Positions 26,432 through 38,190 of a stretch of DNA of 64,000 nt are shown in pieces. The translations under genes and the position numbers were made by a program. The notes beneath the pieces are model-generated. The model was not told where the DNA came from and ran no database searches. It saw only the letters and a list, made by a program, of their open reading frames with translations. Position 1 is the stretch's first letter; each line of letters starts with the position of its first letter. The DNA comes from Lingula anatina (taxonomy: Eukaryota; Brachiopoda; Lingulata; Lingulida; Lingulidae), in NCBI RefSeq assembly GCF_001039355.2, contig NW_019775541.1:197423-261422 (forward strand), in the 5' to 3' direction.

Positions 26432-28482
26432 GCGAATTGTCGAATATATAGGCCTATATATATATTTTTTGTGAAGAATATTAAGGATATGATCAATTAT
26501 AGTAAGACATAATCATTGCTGATTCATTTTAGTTCATCTTGTAGCAAGTAGGCCTACAGTGTGTAGCCTATAGGGCCTACATGACAAAAGAGTGCGCTAC
26601 CGGTTACATAATTCATTGACTTTTTTCTTACATTAGGGGCTGTAAGAAAAATGAAGGTAGGCTACTCCTACACAGTTGTGTTTTGCAATACGTAGAACAA
26701 GCTAAAAACCGTTGGTCCTGACTGTTAAAGATAGGCCTATAAAGGATTTTGTTGCGTTTTTTTCTAATGTGGATCAGTTGAAGGCCAGAAAACTTTTGTA
26801 GCTAAAATAAAATGTGGGCTGTGAGATATTCAATAGTGCGTAAAATAACTACATAAGGACATCTTTAATTTCAAATGTAGGCCTACGCGTAGCACAAACA
26901 TTGTGTTTCAACCCGGAAAAAGAATAAATTAAGATTAGATCAACTTGATGAAATGTGAAAGCTATCGAAAACTGCCAGTGCAGCTGGTTTCCCCGTGGCG
27001 GATCGCAAGCTGGGCATTTTCTCATGAATCAGTTAAAACCGAGCGACAAGCACACATAACTCCTCCGAATTTGAAATGCATGCTGCCAAACATGAAATTT
27101 GTTGGTTGCAATATTTTCGTGTATTAAAGAAACGCCATAATCATAGATAACTCATGGAAATGGCGTTTAGTGTGTTTAATGCTCCAACCGACATATAGAT
27201 GGCAGTGTTGTTCTCGGGTGCATTCCCGGTGTGACAGGAATGATTGTCCTGGAAATGGAAGTCCGGGATCCCATATTGTATATTGTACTGTATATTGTGT
27301 TAGGGTTAGTCCGATTATTGGAGTTAGTATACAAATGTCACCTGTACAAAGTAATGGGGAACGGGCTAAGGTTCCTAGATTACTACCATTCCTGTCACAC
27401 CGGCATTGACAAATGATCGTTCAACAAGCTAACAATGCCGCCATACATAGTGTAAGAAGATCTGTTGCTTATCGTGTAATTCTTTTAAAAATGAAAGAAA
27501 ATAAAAAAAAAGTCGGCAATGCGTTAATAGAGTATTTGTACATGAATGTATTTGGCGTCACTGACTTAGCATGCAAAATACATGCAAAAACAGCAATTTG
27601 CGTGTAAATGTTTATTATGCAAAATCATTCGTCTTAACGCATTCAGTAAAACATCTTTCAAAGAAGCAATTTCATATTCTGTAAGTCTAAAATATTCAAA
27701 AGAAAAGATTTTTCTTCTTTGGAACTATGTTGATAAAACGTTGTAAAAAGGGCGACGTATTTCACTGTGACACTTTTTTCTATGGCAGTCTTGAATGAAA
27801 CGCAATATTTGTAACAATAGGTTTTTTAGAGTAGTTAGGCAGAGGAGTAACGAGCTTGCAAAGATCCAAAAAACACTAATTTACAGAAACAATTATGTGG
27901 TTTCCGGAGCTCACCTATCTGTAAAGAGTGTGTTAGTGTGTACATATATCTCACGGTAAAAGGAAAAACATATTTTGGCGTATTTATGCTCGGATTCCAA
28001 TCATTCCGTAACATGTATGTGTACAACACACATTGCCTTATACAAGTACTGTAGTTGTACGTATCCAGTTATATGACAAGGGCAGTTGGAAAACTCAATG
28101 CAAGAGAAAATATTCGCTTAAAGATTTTACCGAAACCAAAGTTCAAGGCTATGCCTTAAGTTTGATTTTTTTTCTTATCGATGAAATAGGCAAAGTTATT
28201 GTGTGAATTGCATGAAAAACGGATTTGATTGCTCATGTCATACTTTTCCTCTTGCAATGAATATTTTGCCTTCATTTTTAATAACTTCGTTAAACGCATT
28301 TTTCAAAATAAGTTTCTAATTTTTTTAGACTAAAGCGAAATAAAAACACGAAATGATTTCTTTCTTTCATGGCCTTCCATGTGTGATATCGATTATTGTT
28401 ATGTTAATGATTACAGCTAATGCACTTTTACTAGTTATCAGAATTGCTGCACTTAGGTCATAAAATGCCAATCGTTAAAACC
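26432..28482. other. Intergenic DNA, no gene recognised
   Basis: Apart from the hairpin element at 27226-27403 and four copies of TAGGCCTA, no feature is supported. Small frames in this stretch have no recognisable domains. Confidence 0.5.
27226..27403. mobile_element. Short element with 17-bp perfect inverted ends
   Basis: CCGGTGTGACAGGAATG at 27226-27242 is the exact reverse complement of 27387-27403, bounding 178 bp. The interior holds repeats of GTATATTGTACTGTATATTG type and GTTAGGGTTAG. Non-coding; MITE-like by structure only. Confidence 0.72.
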
Positions 28483-29061
28483 CCGCTTTATAATGATACT
28501 ATGATACTTGCCTAAAAAAATCTTTAATGTATTTGTCGCTCTTTATTACTCCCAACCAATTGATAATGCGAAGTTACTTCCACTGAGGATCTAATAGTTA
28601 TATATCAATCAATAATTAGATCAGTCCTAGAATATGCATGCCCTGTGTGGGGGCCTGGTCTTACAGCCGATCAATGTGAATGCTTAGAATCTGTTCAAAG
28701 GAGAGCTCTTAGAATTATTTACCCATTTTATACTTACAAGGATGCCCTACAGGCTAGTAATCTCACCTCTCTGAGGGAGAGAAGAGACGTTTTATTTAAG
28801 AACTATTTTACAAAAATCAAAAATGTTAATAAGTTACACCATCTGTTTAAAGAAAAGAATCCAATAAATCTCAGGATCACCAACAAACTTTTAATACCAA
28901 GAGTGAAAACGGAGCGTTTTAAATCATCCTTTATAATGCACAGTCTTTTAAATTTCAAGTAAAATACTGCTCCAAATTGTCTTATAAGTCTTGTTTTAAA
29001 GCTTTGGTCTTTTAGTTTATAATTTCTAGTTACTTTTAAATTCCGTATGATTTTATTTATG
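28483..29061 (+). mobile_element. Non-LTR retrotransposon 3' fragment, copy 1
   Basis: The frame from 28559 to 28962 encodes the segment after the reverse-transcriptase core of Jockey/CR1-like LINEs. The diagnostic run is SIIRSVLEYACPVWGPGL, then LESVQRRALRIIYP and a basic C-terminus ending at the stop at 28960-28962. An in-frame stop just upstream (near 28562) and the absence of the RT palm domain and endonuclease show a 5'-truncated, dead copy. About 100 bp of 3' untranslated sequence follows before a single N at 29062. The clade call rests on the familiar post-RT motif only. Confidence 0.88.
28645..28962 (+). pseudogene. LINE reverse transcriptase, C-terminal remnant, copy 1
   Basis: A 105-residue continuous frame from GTG-TGG-GGG to a TAA stop. 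It contains the WGPGLTADQCECLESVQRRA motif typical of the thumb or post-RT region of non-LTR reverse transcriptases. No catalytic YADD box is present, so it has no polymerase function. The frame continues upstream of 28645 for about 27 codons without an ATG, until a stop. Confidence 0.85.
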
Positions 29062-29062
29062 N

Positions 29063-29642
29063 CCGCTTTATAATGATACTATGATACTCGCCTAAAAAAA
29101 TCTTTAATGTATTTGTCGCTCTTTATTACTCCCAACCAATTGATAATGCGAAGTTACTTCCACTGAGGATCTAATAGTTATATATCAATCAATAATTAGA
29201 TCAGTCCTAGAATATGCATGCCCTGTGTGGGGGCCTGGTCTTACAGCCGATCAATGTGAATGCTTAGAATCTGTTCAAAGGAGAGCTCTTAGAATTATTT
29301 ACCCATTTTATACTTACAAGGATGCCCTACAGGCTAGTAATCTCACCTCTCTGAGGGAGAGAAGAGACGTTTTATTTAAGAACTATTTTACAAAAATCAA
29401 GAATTTTAATAAGTTACACCATCTGTTTAAAGAAAAGAATCCAATAAATCTCAGGATCACCAACAAACTTTTAATACCAAGAGTGAAAACGGAGCGTTTT
29501 AAATCATCCTTTATAATGCACAGTCTTTTAAATTTCAAGTAAAATACTGCTCCAAATTGTCTTATAAGTCTTGTTTTAAAGCTTTGGTCTTTTAGTTTAT
29601 AATTTCTAGTTACTTTTAAATTCCGTATGATTTTATTTATGA
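29063..29642 (+). mobile_element. Non-LTR retrotransposon 3' fragment, copy 2
   Basis: Repeats 28483-29061 at an offset of 580 bp with only about three substitutions seen (for example ACTTGCC to ACTCGCC, and AAAATGTT to AGAATTTT). It begins immediately after the N at 29062. Near-identity and the junction suggest either a very recent tandem duplication or two alleles or contig ends placed side by side. The single-copy flank follows from 29643. Confidence 0.9.
29225..29542 (+). pseudogene. LINE reverse transcriptase, C-terminal remnant, copy 2
   Basis: The same 105-residue frame as at 28645, with one residue changed (Val to Phe in the KIKN-x-NKLHH segment). Same truncation and same stop. Confidence 0.85.
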
Positions 29643-29702
29643 TAAATTGAAAAACTTCAACCTTTGGGTTGCGATTCTAGCAAATAAATTATTATTATAA
29701 TT
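29643..29702 (+). repeat. LINE 3' terminus with ATT tail
   Basis: Single-copy continuation of the LINE 3' untranslated region: TTTGGGTTGCGATTCTAGCA then AATAAATTATTATTATAATTA. Ending in a short simple repeat rather than long poly(A) is common for CR1-like and related LINEs. Confidence 0.65.
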
Positions 29703-31036
29703 ACTTCTATGAAATATGGCACAAAAAAGCTCTTGTTGGCATACGTTGAATATTCATGTAAGAATATGTGTACAAACAAAACTCCAAATCTCTGGCCATT
29801 GCTCTGTAGGCCTTAGCTCTAGGTAAGCGGGCACCTGGCCAAATGGCTAACATGAAGTTGTGTTTCACTTACAGTGAAACCAGAGATCAGCGTATCGACC
29901 TTTCTAACTGGCCCTCTAGTCCCTACATTTACTTTGTCTGGCAGACAGCCCGAAAATTCCAGGTATCGGTACGATTGATCGAAGTCCTCTGAAAATGATG
30001 AATGTCCTCTGTTATCTCAATATGGAGAGTATATACAAGATGAAGCACGTACTGTATATTGTGTAACATTAATTCAATTTTGGCTGCTGACTTGCTGATA
30101 TTGTGCAAAAGACAAAATGTTATTCTTATTTCTTATGCTTCTGCTCATAATTCAGAATGAATTCAATACCTATCATCTATACCAAATGTGATTCTCATAG
30201 CAAGAGATATCGAAGCCCCTTAAGGTATATATTTACTATAAATATTTGACATAATAAAATTGAAGTTGATTTTTTAATTTAGTGAGCTGAAGTCATCATT
30301 GAGGTTACTCAATCATTTTACACCTAAAGCATTCTTTAACACCTGTTTCTATTTTTTTCCAGTAAATGACATACATTTAGAAATTCAGATAATATTATCG
30401 TAATTCGGATACCAGATTTAGCAAACTTTGACATAAATTAAACAATTGAAAAATAAGATGCTTATGGAATTCTATTTGGTCATGGAATTATCACTACATG
30501 CTGCTACCTTAACACAAAATCAAGCTAAATCTGGTGTATATTTCAATATTATAATAATGTAGAAGTATTTAGTAATTTCTGCATAAAACTTTATGCTATT
30601 ATATTTTTAATGAATCAAGACGTGTTTCCAATGTAAATTACTTAGTGGGTGTCGACCTTTTGAAAGTCAATAGTTTTTTTTTTCAAATGAATTTTAAATG
30701 GGCATTTTATGTATTATACAGTTATGTATGTATGTATGTATGTATGTGTGTGTGCAAATAAAAAGTTAAAATATCATGGAGTACAATATAATCGTCATAA
30801 TATTGTACACTGTATCAATGATTTCTTAAAAGAGTTAAGCTTGCATATACTATGTATATTTGTGTACAGCCTATGGAAGTCTACACTATTTGAAACGATT
30901 TCTTGTAAACCAACCGATCCTTTCTTTTGATCATTTAGTAAATGTCTAAAACAACGGTCCTATAAAAGAAAAATATATCGATAAATTCTTGTTATGTCCT
31001 ATTTCTCACATACATCGCCAATTAAAAGAACTCTGT
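29703..31036. other. Intergenic DNA with a (TATG)n microsatellite
   Basis: A TATG tetranucleotide tract lies at 30723-30754. No coding exon recognised. Confidence 0.55.
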
Positions 31037-33305
31037 TATCATGATAGCCGTTATCACATATGACCAAGTCTTACACCATTAGTGGAGCCATTTTGCTAAA
31101 TGACCCTACTTAAGGGAAAACTCATCACAGATAATTTATAGTGATTTGTCAGTGGCCTATATTTCTTACATTTATTACATCCAGAAGAAACATTAGAGGG
31201 AACTAAGATCTCGAATGACTGGCAGAATGGTTTCTGCGCTCTGCATTTTACTTTCTGCTCAAAATGCTTTTGTATTCAATAGCGTCATGACCACAGAAAG
31301 AGAAAAGAATAAATGATACGTAGCTTATAGGCCTTGTTAGGAAAACCAGCTCTGTTAGCACAATATTCCCAAAAAGATAATGTAATGAATAAGTAAACAT
31401 TAGTACAAAGGCTGTCAAATAAACTGCACACGGTTCTCTCGTTTGGAGTGTTACATGACGACAAACAGTTAGCATAAAATATCGTTTGGCTTATATTTTC
31501 AGTCACCATATATTGCATATTGTATGTTTTCCAATATTACTGATATTGTGATACAACAAAATAGCCAAAGTTGCGTTATTATCTTATCTGAAAATTATTG
31601 TTGGAAATACGAATTCATATATTATAATATGATACAAAACAGCACCCCTACGTGTAGTTCCAATGCAAATATTTTGACAATTTTGACAAAGTATGTTTAC
31701 AAACTTCATTGAACTAATGATAAGTTTCGAAAAAGCAACCAAATGTGATGTAAGTGTACTTCATTTAAAAATGTTTACCTTCTAATGAATTGAATATGGG
31801 ACTGAAGTTTACCTTCCACTGATTTGAATATGGGACTCAAGTTTCCCTTGGATAATAAATGGACCAAGGGGAGACAAAACTGTTTAGAATTTATGGAGAA
31901 TATATGTGACATAAAATTCACTCTGACATGAATTCATTATTTATTTGAAAATTCAGCTTGTAAATGTACACAATGCAAAACGGTTCCCATATCGCTATTT
32001 TTTAAAAACAGACATTTCTAATGGCAGAACTAAAATAAACTTCCATGAGGATCACGGGAATGTGATAATTATCGAACTAAATAATAGCTAAAAACTTAAA
32101 TCATTGGTGTTCATGTTTCAAATTGGGTTGCCGTTGGCAAAATAAAGAGAAAGAAACACCAAAGGGTAACGAGCACACCTCCAACGACGACACACTCAGA
32201 CTAGTCATTTGTAAATGGACTATCGGCATGGTGTGTGAGGATACCCATTGAATAAAACCCAACGAAGGATAATATCTATCTGCAAAATGCCAAAGAAACC
32301 AACGCTGCATCCAACTAGCAATAAATCATTGGAAACATTTAGATATACGCTACACATAATGGCATTTTCAACCGATTCCATTCCCCGTAAGCGTACCGGG
32401 AGTCGGATGTGATAAGGTTAGCAAATACACAAATGTGCTTATTTTCATGGTACCAGGGTAATTAGCGACTAATGGGATTTTCTAGTAATCATCAGGCAAT
32501 TAACAGTAGAGGTAACGAGGAGATATTAATGGTTACGGCGCTTTAGAAAAGTCCAAGGGTTAGATGGTGCATCATTTCAAAACATAAAACATATCACATT
32601 ACCCATAAAAAGATCAAGACAATTTTTCACAACGAACATTCAGTAGAATAAACTTAAATAATTTATCGGGCTTATTTGTGCGACTCTGAGAGAATCAGTT
32701 TTGGGATGGTGGGTCACACAATTCAGCAAATGGTCTTTAAATCAAAATTAAAGCACGTTTTAGTAACCCCTTTGACTATATCGATATCAAAAATTGTAAC
32801 CCCAAGTGCATTTACTTTTTACCAATAAAATGATAAACTAAGTAAAGTGAGTAAAATAAAACTTATAATATACTTAAATATCGTTTTCGACAAATGCACA
32901 TGCCTGTTCCTGTTCTGATGGGTACAGTTTTGACGGCCAACGTCATGGATACACATAGAAGAGAGAGGGAGAGAGGAGATGAGAAACATTTTCCACCCAC
33001 GCAAATATTCACAAACACACATGTATGCATACAAACACACTCACGTATACATAAGATTGGTGTGGTTACAGTGTGATTACACGCACCAGCCGAAGAGAAA
33101 TGACACTGATAAAACATTTAGACTGACAAGAATCCATAAGTATATACATATATCATCCCTTTAATTGATGTTATCAGTTCGGTAATCACGGCCGTTCACT
33201 ATCTGAAGGAAATGGCTATAGTGATGTTCATATACATGTATATGTATATACAAGAAGATTTTAAAACTCCCGGTATTCGTTTATGTTTCTGTACGCAACG
33301 GAAGT

Positions 33306-33357
33306 ATAATAATAATAAGAATAATAAGAATAATAATAACAATAATAATAATAATAA
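33306..33357. repeat. (AAT)n microsatellite, copy 1
   Basis: Imperfect AAT/AAG tract at the same relative position as 37900-37954 in the second 4.3-kb copy. The two differ in length and interruptions, as expected for diverged copies or alleles. Confidence 0.9.
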
Positions 33358-33597
33358 ATTAATATTGATAAAATGTAGCACATGATACGTCAGAAGAGTG
33401 ATATGCTTTGCTCCTTGTAATGAAAGAAAATTGCTTGTTAGAAAACCATTCCGCCAACTTTTCCCATCCACTACACTAAAAGCAGTTAGTACAATATCAT
33501 AGCTGGCTCGCAGCTGTTCCGATATAAATTAATCGTTCGACAGAAAAGTTAAGGCTGGTCGACAGTTCATTGGGAGGAGCGCATAGACAGAAGGGCA

Positions 33598-33605
33598 TAT
33601 ATAAA
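33598..33605 (+). promoter_or_regulatory. TATA-box-like TATATAAA, copy 1
   Basis: TATATAAA sits in a locally less AT-rich block and is preserved in the second 4.3-kb copy (38183-38190). About 174 bp downstream is CACCATGCC, a good initiation context, opening a 14-codon frame (MPAAVSVKAVVKYG), within which GCTGCAGTGAGTG resembles a splice donor. Together these suggest a core promoter with a short first exon. Transcription is not demonstrated. Confidence 0.4.
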
Positions 33606-34589
33606 CGAACAACACAGGTGCTCCGTCGATTTCCGCTCAACTTCGCCAATTCCGAACATCGCGTTCGGGTTTGTGGTAGGGATTTCATTACAAGTCGAAC
33701 TACGCTGAGACTCAGAACAACTCCGTTGGACTTCGCCATTTGAGAAATCTGTGAGGGCTTGAAAAGACACCATGCCAGCTGCAGTGAGTGTCAAAGCCGT
33801 TGTAAAGTATGGGTGAAGAATGCCAGTATACAAGTGAGACAATATCATTAATATGCATCGTGTAGCTGAATATTTTGATATACATCTGTTCGTTTTTTAA
33901 TGCCCATTGTCGATTGGGTGTACATTTAATCTTAGCTGAAAATTGCAGAACCTTATGTAAATCTTCTATCCCATCAGGACACATATATTGAAGCACAACA
34001 TTTGCGATGTTAACATATACTTTTTTTTATTTTTTTATATTTTTGTCATTTCATTTAAAGTTTTTCTAGTGGTTTTATTCATTTTTTTCAGTGCACGAGT
34101 TTCATTTTGTCGCGAACAGTCCCACTCGACCTTTCATTATTCTTTCTTCTGATTTTGTTAAGCATTTAAAACCTGGCGTGTTTGTTTTATTGAGCTAGTT
34201 TAAAGGGGAACATCATATTGGCTTTAAAATACCTACGAATTATGAGATATATGTTGAAGTTTGTATTCGAGTAGGGAGAATTCTCGTAACCTTTGTTTCG
34301 TAGTTATCTCTGCCAGTATTGATATTTCGCTGAACAACACAGACGCTTACTGTGGGTACATAAAAGACCACTAAACATGCAACTGCTTGGCACATGTAAT
34401 AGATAATTTAGGCGTGGATGTTTGTCCAATATATTTATGATGACAATTAGTAGATTAAAGCCCATTCTTCCCGTCCATTAAATCATGAATTAACCACGAG
34501 CGCGTTACTTGAGATTCATAGTACTTTTACTAATAAACGAGGCACCGGAAGGTCCACTTCTATAACAAAAAGAAAGAATGACAACCGTT

Positions 34590-34737
34590 GGGAGGTATTC
34601 AATAGCGTCATGACCACAGAAGGAGAAAAAAATAAATGATACGTAGCTTATAGGCCTTGTTAGGAAAACCAGCTCTGTTAGCACAATATTCCCAACAAGA
34701 TAATGTAATGAATAAGTAAACATTAGCACAAACGTTA
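34590..34737 (+). repeat. Insert in copy 1 templated from 31272-31409
   Basis: TATTCAATAGCGTCATGACC through to CATTAGCACAAA repeats 31272-31409 of the same copy with a few changes. It interrupts sequence that is continuous in copy 2 at 39175. So a 138-bp piece was copied about 3.3 kb downstream after or during divergence of the copies. Confidence 0.85.
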
Positions 34738-34863
34738 ACGTTAAAAAGAGTGACATTCAAAACCATTGTCAAGAGGAAACTATAGTATTTTTGTCTAAAA
34801 GTTACGACCAATATTCGGTCCATAGTTCGTTCATTAAGCATGAACCGGACATTATAAACTCTA

Positions 34864-35094
34864 GGGACTCATTCCCAATGAAACCATCGTTCTATGTAGA
34901 TCGATCCAACTCCGCGGGGACTCTTGCTGAATGCAAGCAGATTAATAGCGTGCTCGTATAATAACCAGCATTTGTGTTTTCTACTAAACGCCAAGAAGAG
35001 GCGTGTTAATATGGTACTTTGATTGTATTCAGCGAGAGTCCATGAGGAGTTGGATCGATCTAATTAGAACGATGGTTTCATTGGGAATGAGCCC
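34864..35094. mobile_element. MITE, CATTCCCA family, in copy 1
   Basis: Left end GGGACTCATTCCCAATGAAA, right end the near reverse complement finishing in GGGAATGAGCCC. The inverted arms also carry GATCGATCCAACTCC and GGACTCTTGCTGAATGCAA. Length 231 bp. It occupies the same site in copy 2 (39301-39530), so insertion preceded the duplication or allelic split. Confidence 0.9.
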
Positions 35095-35425
35095 TTTTAT
35101 TTATTTCAGTAGCTGAAGATAATATTCACACCTTAATTAGAAGCTCAAATTTTATAATCTTTGTTTCAAGCCTGGTAATCCTATAGAAGTGTATGATACG
35201 AAGCCCATATGCTTGTCTGTATTGTGTGGCAGGCATTGATTGATCTGAGTGCAAGTAAGCAATCAGTTTCACATGTACATGGTTGACATTTGTCCAATTG
35301 TGGAAGGTAACCAACAAATTATTCCTGTTTCTTCCCTTATTTATAGACATGAATCTTGTACGCGTGAATGAGATACAGTTATTGCATACCGGGTGGATAA
35401 AACTGACCAGACTTCATTTAAATAA

Positions 35426-35627
35426 CTAATCTCTATAGTCCGGTTGCTTAGGCCAAAAAAATGGCCAAATCGTGACACGGCGGATAAAAGCACCAAATTT
35501 TGCATGTGGGTACCTTTTGATATACTTAATCAAATTAGAGCCGTAGCCCACGGAAAAAATTTACCGTTTGGCCAAAAAATCCAAAATGGCCGCCAATTTG
35601 TGAAATTATGTAGAAATATATACATAT
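35426..35627. other. Spacer between the 4.3-kb copies
   Basis: About 200 bp with GGCCAAAAAAATGGCCAAAT-type self-similar stretches (again near 35570), ending at a single N (35628). It has no counterpart after copy 2. It resembles a dispersed repeat but is not identified. Confidence 0.6.
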
Positions 35628-37898
35628 NTGTCATGATAGCCGTTATCACATGTGACCAAGTCTTACACCATTAGTGGAACCATTTTGCTAAATGACCCTA
35701 CTTAAGGGAAAACTCATCACAGATGATTTATAGTGATTTGTCAGTGGCATATATTTCTTACATTTATTACATCCAGAAGAAACATTAGAGGGAACTAAGA
35801 TCTCGAATGACTGGCAGAATGGTTTCTGCGCTCTGCATTTTACTTTCTGCTCAAAATGCTTTTGTATTCAATAGCGTCATGACCACAGAAAGAGAAAAGA
35901 ATAAATGATACGTAGCTAAAGGCCTTGTTAGGAAAACCAGCTCTGTTAGCACAATATTCCCAAAAAGATAATGTAATGAATAAGTAAACATTAGTACAAA
36001 GGCTGTCAAATAAACTGCACACGGTTCTCTCGTTTGGAGTGTTACATGACGACAAACAGTAAGCATAAAATATCGTTTGGCTTATATTTTCAGTCACCAT
36101 ATATTGCATATTGTACGTTTTCCAATATTACTGATATTGTGATACAACAAAATAGCCAAAGTTGCGTTATTATCTTGTCTGAAAATTATTGTTGGAAATA
36201 CGAATTTATGTATTATAATTTGATACAAAACAGCACACCTACGTGTAGTTCCAATGCAAATATTTTGACAATTTTGACAAAGTATGTTTACAAACTTCAT
36301 TGAACTAATGATAAGTTTCGGCAATAAGCACCCAACTGTGAAGTAAGTGTACTTCATTTAAAAATGTTTACCTTCTAATGAGTTGAGTATGGGACTGAAG
36401 TTTACCTTCTACTGAGTTGAATATGGGACTCAAGTTTCCCTTGGATAATAAATGGACCAAGGGGAGACAAAACTGTTTAGAATTTATGGAGAATATATGT
36501 GACATTATTTATTTGAAAATTCAGCTTGTAAATGTACACAATGCAAAACGGTTCCCATATCGCTTTTTTTTAAAAACAGATATTTCTAATGGCAGAACTA
36601 AAATAAACTTCCATGAGGATCACGGGAATGTGATAATTATCGAACTAAATAATAGCTAAAAACTTAAATCATTGGTGTTCATGTTTCAAATTGGGTTGCC
36701 GTTGGCAAAATAAAGAGAAAGAAACACCAAAGGGTAACGAGCACACCTCCAACGACGACACACTCAGACTAGTCATTTGTAAATGGACTATCGGCATGGT
36801 GTGTGAGGATATCCATTGAATAAAACCCAACGAAGGATAATATCTATCTGCAAAATGCCAAAGAAACCAGCGCAGCATCCAACTAGCAATAAATCATTGG
36901 AAACATTTTGATATACGATACACATAATGGCATTTTCAACCGATTCCATTCCCCGTAAGCGTACCATGCGCGGCAGTCGGATGTGATAAGGTTAGCAAAT
37001 ACACAAATGTGCTTATTTTCATGGTACCAGGGTAATTAGCGACTAATGGGATTTTCTGGTAATCATCAGGCAATTAACAGTAGAGGTAACGAGGAAATAT
37101 TAATGGTTACTGCGATTTAGAAAAGTTCAAGGGTTACACGATGCATTATTTCAAAACATAAAACATATAACACAACGCATAAAAAGACCAAGACAATTTT
37201 TCACGACGAACATTCAGTAGATAAGCTTAAATAATTTTTCTGGCTGATTTGTGCGACTCTGAGAGAATCAGTTTTGGGATGGTGGGTCACACAATTCAGC
37301 AAATGGTCTTTAAATCAAAATTAAAGCACGTTTTAGTAACCCCTTTGACTGTATCGATATCAAAAATTGTAACCCCAAGTGCATTTACTTTTTACCAATA
37401 AAATGATAAACTAAGTAAAGTGAGTAAAATAAAACTTATAATATACTTAAATGTCGTTTTCGACAAATGTGCGTTAACATGCCTGTTCCAGTTTTGACGG
37501 GTTAATTCAGTTTTGACGGCCAACGTCATAGACACACATAGAAGAGAGAGTGAGTGATATACATTGTTCCACCCACACAAATATTCACAAACACACATGT
37601 ATGCATACAAACACACTCACGTATAGACATATATTTATGCGTACATAAGATTAGTGTGGTTACAATGTGATTTAACTCACCAGCCGAAGAGAAATGACAC
37701 TGGTAAAACATTTTGACTGACAAGAATCCATAAGTATATACATATATCATCCCTTTAATTGATGTTATCAGTTCGGTAATCACGGCCGTTCACTATCTGA
37801 AGGAAATGGCTATAGTGATGTTCATATACATGTATATGTATATACAAGAAGATTTTAAAACTCCCGGTATTCGTTTATGTTTCTGTACGCAACGGAAG

Positions 37899-37899
<1 letters not shown>

Positions 37900-37942
<43 letters not shown>

Positions 37943-37954
37943 TAATAATAATAA
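37900..37954. repeat. (AAT)n microsatellite, copy 2
   Basis: AAT tract with one AAC interruption, longer and purer than the equivalent at 33306-33357. Confidence 0.92.
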
Positions 37955-38182
37955 ATTAATATTGATAAAATGTAGCACATGATAGGTCAGAAGAGTGATA
38001 TGCTTTGCTCCTTGTAATGAAAGAAAATTGCTTGTTAGAAAACCATTCCGCCAACTTTTTCCATCCACTACACTAAAAGCAGTTAGTACAATATCATAGC
38101 TGGCTCGCAGCTGTTCCGATATATATTCGACAGGAAAGTTAAGGCTGGTCGACATTGGGAGGAGTGCATAGACAGAAGGGCA

Positions 38183-38190
38183 TATATAAA
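38183..38190 (+). promoter_or_regulatory. TATA-box-like TATATAAA, copy 2
   Basis: Same block as at 33598. The downstream CACCATGCC is at 38354-38362 and the donor-like GCA|GTGAGTG has its GT at 38369-38370. Located 1.9 kb upstream of the GPCR start on the same strand, so it may serve that gene through a spliced leader, or a separate transcript. Confidence 0.4.

Larger units (their letters stand above)
31039..35425 (+). repeat. 4.3-kb segmental duplication, copy 1
   Basis: This stretch aligns collinearly with 35631-39850, with dispersed substitutions and small indels. Landmarks shared in order: TGACCAAGTCTTACACCATT, GGAACATTTTGATATACG-like sequence, an (AAT)n tract, a TATATAAA box, and the CATTCCCA MITE. 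Copy-specific differences: copy 1 carries an extra 148-bp insert (34590-34737) and has lost the CAGGTAAGT donor found at the end of copy 2. No intact coding gene is seen inside. Confidence 0.93.
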
